A stretch of 28,769 nt of DNA from a virus, in the IMG/VR virus record IMGVR_UViG_3300034027_000002, positions 1-28,769 of that record, one strand, 5' to 3'. Positions 22,768 through 28,769 of the stretch are shown in pieces (within the stretch, counting starts at the first letter, position 1; every line of letters starts with the position of its first letter). The position numbers and the translations under genes are program-made. The notes below the pieces were generated by a model, which ran no database searches, was not told where the DNA came from, and saw only the letters and a list, made by a program, of their open reading frames with translations.

Positions 22768-22985
22768 TATGAGGGGGAGAGGAAAGGCTTCCGGTTCACA
22801 TGTTCAAAGCTGATAACATCAAAAGAGTTTAGCCGCCAATTTTCGGTACACCGCGTTAAGTAAAACCGACCAGTTGTAGAGCAACCGCCGATTTTTAGAG
22901 AGTTTACAGACGTAGATAAAACCCTCAGTAATCCTCCACTACTCATGTGAGGCAAAACCCCCAATCCTAGGATCGGGGGTTTTTG
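22768..22985 (+). ncRNA. Probable structured non-coding RNA, about 215 nt
   Basis: This stretch has promoter P3 at its 5' end and a strong terminator at its 3' end, but no plus-strand gene. Possible helices: TGAGGG near 22770 with CCCTCA at 22922-22927 closing the molecule; ATGTT/AACAT around 22800-22819; a hairpin with GTTG/CAAC around the loop TAGAG (22874-22886) extended by TAAAA and TTTTA on the outside (22861-22897); and GTTTA/TAAAC at 22902-22922. I do not recognise an Rfam-type family; it is not tmRNA or tRNA. The length and closed shape loosely recall 6S RNA, but that is only a shape comparison. The secreted-protein operon ends at the same terminator from the other side. Confidence 0.5.
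22955..22985. terminator. Bidirectional terminator
   Basis: AAAACCCCC (22954-22962) and GGGGGTTTTT (22975-22984) form the stem, with an inner ATCC-TA-GGAT palindrome. A-tract and T-tract on opposite sides allow use on both strands: for the non-coding RNA (+) and for the exported protein genes (-), whose last stop is at 22987. Confidence 0.8.
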
Positions 22986-22986
22986 T

Positions 22987-23703
22987 TTAAGGGCGGTTGA
23001 ATGTTACTGTGCCGTTACCATTAAATGTCGATGTCATACCGTAAGGACCACTATCATTGTTTTGAGTATTACCATTGATAGTTTGCCAATTGTTATTTAG
23101 GTCTTTATACCGCCAATTTAAAAATTGAAGTCCATTAGTGTAATTATAGACAGAAGATTGTTTTTCAATCCCCGTGGTAGCATATTTAGAGTAATTTAAC
23201 TGACCAAAGATAGTTAAATCTTGGATATATTGGTCATCCAGTAATATGTACCATGTATTATTTGCCCAAGATATATGGTAGTTATTCCTACCACTATTAG
23301 CAGGGATATTTCCGTTGTAATTTATTTGATAAAACCTGCATTTATCAGTACAACGATTGTAAGCGTAAAAATGACCTTTGTAATTAGGTATAGCTGTAGT
23401 AGGTGAGTCCCCGTTGTAGTTTCCAACAGTGCCATAAATTTTCCCATGTTCGATCCATTCACAACGGTTCAAAACATCGGTAGAACAGTCCGAACCACCG
23501 GGATAAACCCATAAGTCTTGTAAAATAGCAGAGTTGCTATTTTGTGGTCCTGTAAGATCGGCAATAGTCCCTACCGTTACAGAGCTTCCTCGATTTTGGG
23601 GCAAAAATGTTTGTGTCGCGTACCCGCGTTGAGCCAAACTAACGTCAGGTGTAACCGCAATAGCGGCGATCGCAGCAACCGCACCTAATAAAATTTTCTT
23701 CAT
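22987..23703 (-). CDS. Exported protein with signal peptide, unknown function
   Basis: 238 residues from the ATG at 23703; the frame is open further upstream to 23769, but the signal peptide defines this start. MKKILLGAVAAIAAIAVTPD then SLA-Q is a clear Sec signal with likely cleavage after Ala24. The mature part (about 214 residues) is rich in Asn, Tyr, Trp and Gly, predicted beta, with two close cysteine pairs (CSTDVLNRC and CTDKC) suited to disulfides. No lipobox, enzyme motif or family is recognised. It follows the other exported protein gene by four bases. Secreted non-virion proteins are unusual in siphoviruses and suggest cell-surface alteration or defence against other phages; alternatively they could be virion surface proteins, but a signal peptide argues against that. 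Confidence 0.72.
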   Translation of the reverse strand: MKKILLGAVAAIAAIAVTPDVSLAQRGYATQTFLPQNRGSSVTVGTIADLTGPQNSNSAILQDLWVYPGGSDCSTDVLNRCEWIEHGKIYGTVGNYNGDSPTTAIPNYKGHFYAYNRCTDKCRFYQINYNGNIPANSGRNNYHISWANNTWYILLDDQYIQDLTIFGQLNYSKYATTGIEKQSSVYNYTNGLQFLNWRYKDLNNNWQTINGNTQNNDSGPYGMTSTFNGNGTVTFNRP

Positions 23704-23707
23704 AGTT

Positions 23708-24160
23708 TTAAGGTTTTGGGATGTTGGTATATGTAGTATCAGCCGGATCACTTTCAATATAAGAGACAAATTCTATTCCGGTTTCAGCGTCAATAATAGA
23801 TGTAACGCTAGCCTTATTAAATTTACCTCTGGTTGTCTCTAAGCCTTCTGGAAAATCAACCACTACTTTATAAACTTTACGATTTGGGTTGATAGTTACT
23901 ACTCGTTTTAAATCGATTTCTTGTTCGACATCACCCATATTTTTCAACTCGGTACTTTTTATTTTTCCCTTGTTGAAACGTTTTTCGGTGACTTCCTCTT
24001 TAGTTTTTAGTTTCTTATCCGCCCCGGTTTCCTTGTAAACTTCTGCGTGTTTTGGTGCGTTTTCTTCTTTGATAGGTTGATTCTCTTGGGCGATTACACT
24101 AACCCCGAACAACACCCCTATAAAAGTAACAACGCCACCTAAGATATATTTTCGTAACAT
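23708..24160 (-). CDS. Second exported protein with signal peptide, unknown function
   Basis: 150 residues from the ATG at 24160; the frame opens at 24220 but that would run through the repeated hairpin. MLRKYILGG followed by VVTFIGVLFGVSVIAQ is a Sec-type signal or an N-terminal membrane anchor, with a possible cut after VIA. The next 60 residues are highly charged and Lys/Glu-rich (HAEVYKETGADKKLKTKEEVTEK), probably an extended helix. A small beta domain follows (VVTINPNRKVYKVVVDFPEG...TGIEFVSYIES). No family is recognised. It is the first gene of a two-gene minus-strand operon with 22987-23703 and is divergent from the tape measure gene. Confidence 0.68.
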   Translation of the reverse strand: MLRKYILGGVVTFIGVLFGVSVIAQENQPIKEENAPKHAEVYKETGADKKLKTKEEVTEKRFNKGKIKSTELKNMGDVEQEIDLKRVVTINPNRKVYKVVVDFPEGLETTRGKFNKASVTSIIDAETGIEFVSYIESDPADTTYTNIPKP

Positions 24161-24193
24161 GTTTACTCCTATGTGTACTACACCTACTCTCAC

Positions 24194-24220
24194 AATGTCC
24201 CACAAATATTTGTGGGACAT
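24194..24220. terminator. Repeated hairpin, copy 4, in a divergent intergenic region
   Basis: AATGTCCCAC (24194-24203) and GTGGGACAT (24212-24220), with loop bases AAATATTT extending the palindrome. It sits between two divergent genes, where an ordinary terminator would not be needed. It may stop antisense read-through or act as a DNA-level site. Confidence 0.5.
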
Positions 24221-24221
24221 A

Positions 24222-24232
24222 TTATATAAGAA
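24222..24232 (+). promoter_or_regulatory. Shared box TTATATAAGAA before the tape measure gene
   Basis: Identical to 18804-18814 and at a similar distance from the start codon (38 bases). It may be a late promoter element. A TATAAT-like sequence (24240-24245) also lies here. Confidence 0.35.
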
Positions 24233-24269
24233 GTCTTTATATAATAAATGATAGGTATATTAAACTATT

Positions 24270-27200
24270 ATGGCAAATATTGGCAGCGCTGTATATAAAG
24301 TTCTATTGGATAAGTCGGCAGTAACTCGCGGGTTGCAGCAAGTTGACACCGAAGCTAAAAACGCGGGGCAAAAAGCGGGGAAAAGTTTTTCGGATGGTGT
24401 AAATCAAGGGGTAAATCCTCCCAACTTCCGATCACCCGTCGAAGCAGGCTTGCGAGGGGCGGAAGCCGCTATGAGATCGAGCGGTGGAAGAATGGGGAGT
24501 ATGATGCAGGGTATTTTCCAAGGAATCGGGCAAGGTATCGCCGGAACCTTGGTAAACACCATCAGTGGGGCGGTAAGCGCTAGCATTGGGGCAATCAAAA
24601 GTATTTCTTCCACTATTTACGAAGTTGGGACAAATGCCGAACAACTAAAAATATCTTTCCGAACCATCATCGGGGATGCTCAAAAAGCCGATAAACTTCT
24701 CCAAGATATGCAGAAGTTTTCAGCGGCTACCCCGTTTACCTCTCGCGAAGTTCAAGGGGCTGGGCAACAACTGTTAACAGTTGTAAAACCTGAGGACATG
24801 ATCAAAACGCTAACAAGATTAGGTGATGTGGCGGCAGGATCTAAAAGAACCCTAGGTGAAATAACAACTATCTATCAGCAAGTACTAAGCAAAGGTAAAG
24901 TACAAGCGGAAGAGACTATACAGTTTGCTGAAAGGGGTATAGACGTTCAAGGGGCAATGGCTAAAGTTCTAGGAGTAACTAAAGAAGAACTCATAGAACT
25001 TCAAAGCAAAGGTAAAGTTACATCAGATGTGTTAGTTTCAGCATTTAAACTACTAGCTGATGAAGGTGGGAAGTATAACGGTATTATGCAAAAACAAAGT
25101 CAAACCTTAGCGGGTTTGGCTTCAACAGCCAAGGATAATTTTGAAGTGTCGGCGGGTTTGATATACACGAAGGTAAACCCGGCATTGGTTCAAATGCTAA
25201 AATCCTTCACCGAGGCTGGAGATAAAGCGGCTAAAAATAATGGTTTATTAGAGTTAACCGGGCAAATATCGGAGAAAATAGCCAAGTGGTTTAAAGAACA
25301 CCAAGCGCTGATCGATAAGGTATTTATTGCCATCGTCAAGATGACCGAATCTGGCTTGCGGGAGGCGTTGAATGTCTGCAAAGGTATTTACGGATGGTTG
25401 CAGAAAAACCCCGAAGTCATGAACGCCATAGTTAAACAAGTGCAACTATGGGGTAGTGGTATACAGATTGTGTGGAACGGGTTAAAATCACTTGCTCCCA
25501 TTTTCGGTGAAATTGTCAAGTTTTGCGCTAAAATACTTGACTTTTTTAACGCTATGGGTGAAAAAATCCAAGAGTTAGTTAAAGGTGCGGGTCAGTTGGG
25601 AGAAGTTCTAGGCGGGGCGGCGGCTTCGCTGGGACTAACTGCCAACGGTCAACAAGGAAGCGCCGAATCTATCATGGGAAATTCTCAAGCCGCTGTCAAT
25701 GGTGGTAGATACACCATAGATGGACAAAACCGCCTTTCACTAGAAAATTCAAGAAAACACCACGATTATCAACGTTCTAAAGATGGATCGGGGCGGTTGG
25801 TGAAAGATTTGACACTTGCCAAGGATGGTAACACCGCTGTCCCAGTACCTTCCCCAGTGGCAGGTAAAGTGATTGAGTCGGCGTTTACTTCCGGGGGTTA
25901 TGGTGGGAAAATCGTTGTCCAAGCAGCAGGAACCACCGGGAAAGAAAACCAAGTATTACTAGGACACTTGCAGAAACTCAATGTTAGAGTTGGTGAGTTT
26001 GTCGCAAGGGGTCAGCATTTAGGCGTGCAAGGTGGTGGACCGACTGACAAAGGAAAAGGTAACACCACCGGGCGACATCTGCACATGGAAGCGCCTGAAG
26101 CTATTGCTAGGGAGTATTATAAATCCCTCCAATCTTCCGACTGGGGACAAAACAACGCCAATGCTACCAACTCACGGAATGCTAAGGGGCTTCTTTCCCG
26201 TAAAAGTACCAACGACCAACGAGAAGAAAATTTTAGAGGCTTTGCCCAAGCGATCGCATTGGGAGAAACTAATGGGGGGCGCAACACTAAACAAACTGGA
26301 CCGAACAAAGGCATATTTCAAAATAGCGAGGCGGATGTTAACTATTTCAAAAAGGCATTTCCTCAGTTAGGTCCTTTTTCAACCACTGGTAGTTTTGAAA
26401 GCCAACTAAACACCGTCAGGGCTGGGTTAAAACACCGAGGGGCGTTAGAGGATGTTTATCAAGGTAATTACGGAACCGCCACCAGAAAAGCCAATAGATT
26501 CTGGACATCGCTACCCGGAGGCGCTGAACAATCCCCTAAATGGCAAGGGACAAATATAAACGAGTTTCTCCCAGGTAGAAAGCGCTTTGTCCCAGGTTGG
26601 GACCCAACCAGACGCAACGGGCAAGGGGGACCCACACCAGCAGAATTAAAGAAACAGGAAGCGGATGCGCCTAAGTCAATGGCGGATATGGAAAGAGATG
26701 CTAGCACACAAGGGCTTGCCCTTAAAACCGAGTTAGCCAATTCCAAAAAAGCAGAGGCGGAGAAAAAGCGCAAGAAAGCAGAGGCGGAAGCTAAGAAGAA
26801 AAAAAGAGAAGCTGACAAAATTAAGAAAGACGCACAAGAACGTGACCGCGTTGTGGTGGAAGCCCAAAACGCCGTTACTGATTCCGACTTGGAAAGACTA
26901 GACGCACTAGCTCAAAGTTCAGGCAGCGCTAAATTAAAACAAACTGTAGATATTAGACGGGTTGAGGTGCAACTAAAACGAGATTTAGCATCTACAGACC
27001 TTAAGAAGAAAGAGGGGGGCTTGAATGCTTCCCAAGCCAGCGCTATCACTGCCAACCTTAAGGCAGCCGCTCAATCACGTATAGCCGCTATTAAAAACGA
27101 CACTAAAAAAGCCGTACAAGCTGAGGAAAAACAGCGAACGGATATTATGACGCAAGCCCAGCGCGAAGTAGCACAATCTGAAATTAGCCGTTTAGATGCC

Positions 27201-28694
27201 TTGGCAGATGCCACGGGCGATCGCAACATGAAAGCGGCGGTTGAGCGTCAAAAAGTGCAGCAAGAATTAGCCAATAAATTACAAGAATTAAAAGGTAAAG
27301 TGGCTAGTAAGGAAGTTTCCCCACAGCAAGCGGGGCAAATTGAGAAGAATTACCGGGCAGAGGCAGCATCAAGAATTACCCAAATCAACAACCAGCTAGC
27401 CAAGGATACTAAGGAAGAATCTGATAGGGTAGCGGAAGAAAATAAACGACTAGCTGAGGAAACCGCCCAAAAAGCCAAGGAACGCGCTGAAAATAACATC
27501 AAAGCACAAGAAACCATTGCCGCCCAAGATGCCGATATATTGCGCTTACAGGCATCGCTAAATAATGATTTAAGTCTTGCATTAGCTGCCGAACTTCAAA
27601 CGATTAACAACGAATACCAACGCGCTATTAATGAGGTAGATGCATCGGTTAGCCGTGGTGACACTGAGATACAACAAGGTAATGCCCAAAAAGCCAATAT
27701 ATTACAAACTACAAGGCTAAGACAAGCAAAAGCCCAGCAAGATTTTGAAAACAAAAACTTGGAGATAGCAGCGGAAGCTCGACGGGTTCAAGCGGCTAAG
27801 GGCAAAACCATACAAGACGCAATAACAAAGAACACCCAAGGGCGCTACGACCGCGAAGACGCAACAGTTAACGCAGCGGGGACAATAGCTAACTCCGATT
27901 TAGAATTAGCCAAGGCACAAGCTGAAAGGGAACGGAACCCCGATAAACAGCGAGAGCTTAATATAGCTAACGGACAACAACAAGTCCGCATCGATTTAAT
28001 GAACCAGTTGCAACAAGTTGAGCAACTGGGTAGAAGCGGTTTATATAGCGCCGAACAACTTAACAAGATGCGGGAAAATGCTGAAGCGATGGCAAACATC
28101 AAGTTAGAAGGTGTTAACCAGCAATTTCTAACATTGGGGCAAACCATCCAACGCGATTTAGTAACTTCGTTTGGTCAATTTCTCCACAGCGTTGTAACTG
28201 GTTCTCAAACTATCCAGGAAGCCCTAGCAGGTATGTTAAGCAGTATAGCCAGCAATTTAGCAACAGCAGGAATAAACAGGCTATTAGGGGGTTTATTGGG
28301 GGGCTTAGGCGGCGGTGTTTCCGCGTTTGCCCAAGGAACCGCAAGCGGCGGGAAAAAGTTTAACAGCATCGGGGAAGCTATGCAGTGGGAAAAACAAACC
28401 TCTGGTAGAAAACCAATATTGGCAGTTTTACACGAGGGTGAAATGGTCATCCCCGCTAGGCAAGTGGAATCTATGAAATCAGTTAATGCATTCGCCAATG
28501 GAACCAGCCCAGCCATATCCGGTAAATATCGACAATCTACCAGCGTTAATTTGGGGGACATTAACATACAAGGGGTTGGGGAAAAAGCTGTAAGCCCAGC
28601 CGACGCTCAACGCCTCAAAGATATGATCAAAAGCGATGTTTACGGCATCCTATTGAACGAAACCCGCCAAGGCGGCATGTTTTCAAAACGCTAG
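24270..28694 (+). CDS. Tape measure protein with M23 peptidase and lysozyme-like domains
   Basis: 1474 residues; sets tail length, fills the tube and is ejected with the DNA. Residues about 120-300 match the common tape measure domain (SFRTIIGDAQKADKLLQDMQKFSAATPF...GQQLL; TIYQQVLSKGKVQAEET; ERGIDVQGAMAKVLG; STAKDNFEVS). Residues about 495-615 are an M23 (lysostaphin-like) peptidase: PVPSPVAGKV, LLGHLQKL, GEFVARGQHLGVQGG and the zinc motif GRHLHMEA. Residues about 650-755 look like a phage lysozyme/muramidase (FAQAIALGETNGG with a candidate catalytic Glu; closing RFWTSLPGG). Residues about 800-1290 are helical, Ala/Lys/Glu/Gln-rich with four related units starting near 864, 963, 1085 and 1199. 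The C-terminus has the usual glycine-rich hydrophobic segment and VLHEGEMVIPA. From the usual 0.15 nm per residue, the tail would be at most about 200 nm. The chaperone genes that normally precede it are absent. Confidence 0.92.
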   Translation: MANIGSAVYKVLLDKSAVTRGLQQVDTEAKNAGQKAGKSFSDGVNQGVNPPNFRSPVEAGLRGAEAAMRSSGGRMGSMMQGIFQGIGQGIAGTLVNTISGAVSASIGAIKSISSTIYEVGTNAEQLKISFRTIIGDAQKADKLLQDMQKFSAATPFTSREVQGAGQQLLTVVKPEDMIKTLTRLGDVAAGSKRTLGEITTIYQQVLSKGKVQAEETIQFAERGIDVQGAMAKVLGVTKEELIELQSKGKVTSDVLVSAFKLLADEGGKYNGIMQKQSQTLAGLASTAKDNFEVSAGLIYTKVNPALVQMLKSFTEAGDKAAKNNGLLELTGQISEKIAKWFKEHQALIDKVFIAIVKMTESGLREALNVCKGIYGWLQKNPEVMNAIVKQVQLWGSGIQIVWNGLKSLAPIFGEIVKFCAKILDFFNAMGEKIQELVKGAGQLGEVLGGAAASLGLTANGQQGSAESIMGNSQAAVNGGRYTIDGQNRLSLENSRKHHDYQRSKDGSGRLVKDLTLAKDGNTAVPVPSPVAGKVIESAFTSGGYGGKIVVQAAGTTGKENQVLLGHLQKLNVRVGEFVARGQHLGVQGGGPTDKGKGNTTGRHLHMEAPEAIAREYYKSLQSSDWGQNNANATNSRNAKGLLSRKSTNDQREENFRGFAQAIALGETNGGRNTKQTGPNKGIFQNSEADVNYFKKAFPQLGPFSTTGSFESQLNTVRAGLKHRGALEDVYQGNYGTATRKANRFWTSLPGGAEQSPKWQGTNINEFLPGRKRFVPGWDPTRRNGQGGPTPAELKKQEADAPKSMADMERDASTQGLALKTELANSKKAEAEKKRKKAEAEAKKKKREADKIKKDAQERDRVVVEAQNAVTDSDLERLDALAQSSGSAKLKQTVDIRRVEVQLKRDLASTDLKKKEGGLNASQASAITANLKAAAQSRIAAIKNDTKKAVQAEEKQRTDIMTQAQREVAQSEISRLDALADATGDRNMKAAVERQKVQQELANKLQELKGKVASKEVSPQQAGQIEKNYRAEAASRITQINNQLAKDTKEESDRVAEENKRLAEETAQKAKERAENNIKAQETIAAQDADILRLQASLNNDLSLALAAELQTINNEYQRAINEVDASVSRGDTEIQQGNAQKANILQTTRLRQAKAQQDFENKNLEIAAEARRVQAAKGKTIQDAITKNTQGRYDREDATVNAAGTIANSDLELAKAQAERERNPDKQRELNIANGQQQVRIDLMNQLQQVEQLGRSGLYSAEQLNKMRENAEAMANIKLEGVNQQFLTLGQTIQRDLVTSFGQFLHSVVTGSQTIQEALAGMLSSIASNLATAGINRLLGGLLGGLGGGVSAFAQGTASGGKKFNSIGEAMQWEKQTSGRKPILAVLHEGEMVIPARQVESMKSVNAFANGTSPAISGKYRQSTSVNLGDINIQGVGEKAVSPADAQRLKDMIKSDVYGILLNETRQGGMFSKR

Positions 28695-28703
28695 GTTAGC
28701 TCT

Positions 28704-28743
28704 AAAGGACATGTGCCAGTTAGTTATTCGGCACATGTCCTTT
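28704..28743 (+). terminator. Terminator after the tape measure gene
   Basis: AAAGGACATGTGCC (28704-28717) and its exact complement (28730-28743) form a 14-bp stem with a 12-base loop, nine bases after the stop codon. The stem ends in TTT. It suggests the tape measure is the last gene of its transcript, unusual since tail-tip genes normally follow. Confidence 0.7.
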
Positions 28744-28769
28744 AATGCAAAACCGCATCTAAGTACACT

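Noticed and set aside
22728-22964. A 78-residue minus-strand reading frame opposite the non-coding RNA
   Set aside because: It runs antisense through promoter P3, lacks its own promoter or ribosome binding site, and matches no family I know.
22987-24160. One exported gene split by a frameshift
   Set aside because: Each frame has its own start and signal peptide and the stop and start are four bases apart, so two separate genes explain the data.
1-28769. Complete genome with terminal repeats
   Set aside because: The two ends share no repeat that I can see, and portal, protease, tail chaperone and fibre genes are missing.

Overview
The window looks like part of the genome of a siphovirus (long non-contractile tail), or a closely related prophage, of a filamentous cyanobacterium. 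The phage assignment rests on a terminase pair, a lambda-E-like major capsid protein, a tail-tube-like protein, a 1474-residue tape measure, lambda K- and I-like tail-tip proteins, and a phage-style replication set. The cyanobacterial host is suggested by about a dozen copies of the octamer GCGATCGC (HIP1; for example at 4035, 4236, 5156, 8258, 12487, 15609, 26249), where fewer than one would be expected by chance. No integrase, portal, head protease, tail chaperone pair, receptor-binding protein or tRNA was seen, so this is probably not a complete genome.

Layout. 39-839 (-): unknown membrane-anchored protein with its own terminator. 1053-6377 (+): DNA metabolism block with an SSB-like protein ending in DIPF, a compact class I ribonucleotide reductase pair, a dATP/dGTP pyrophosphohydrolase-like protein, a RusA-type resolvase and dCTP deaminase. 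6367-7681 (-): tail-tip I-like protein and a ribbon-helix-helix regulator. 7777-9291 (+): SF2 helicase. 9284-12750 (-): terminase small and large subunits, an M15 peptidase and a K-like JAMM-NlpC/P60 protein. 12751-13430: a gene-free region with mirrored GTGAAA repeats and a 31-bp inverted repeat, the best origin candidate. 13431-18186 (+): TOPRIM/SF3 primase-helicase, family A DNA polymerase and a small protein. 18215-18739 (-): HNH protein with a C-terminal membrane anchor. 18857-22665 (+): tail tube, decoration-like protein, major capsid protein and small genes. 22667-22985: a probable structured non-coding RNA. 22987-24160 (-): two exported proteins. 24270-28694 (+): tape measure with two peptidoglycan hydrolase domains.

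How it fits together. The RNR, dCTP deaminase and pyrophosphohydrolase would shape the dNTP pool. The primase-helicase, polymerase, SSB, SF2 helicase and RusA would replicate and resolve DNA, probably starting at the repeat region just upstream of the primase gene. Structural genes are split between two strands and interleaved with replication genes, which is unusual for a siphovirus.

Regulation. Eight intergenic sites built from TTGGTA hexamers, often paired and usually on top of promoter elements, precede eight transcription units and suggest one regulon. The ribbon-helix-helix protein at 7430-7681, whose own upstream region carries such sites, is the obvious candidate regulator. A second promoter family (a 17-bp block ending in TATAAT, three copies) drives a small gene and the non-coding RNA. 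A third short box, TTATATAAGAA, lies upstream of two late genes. Four copies of one hairpin family (ATGTCCCAC / GTGGGACAT) separate units. All calls come from reading the sequence; no database search was run.
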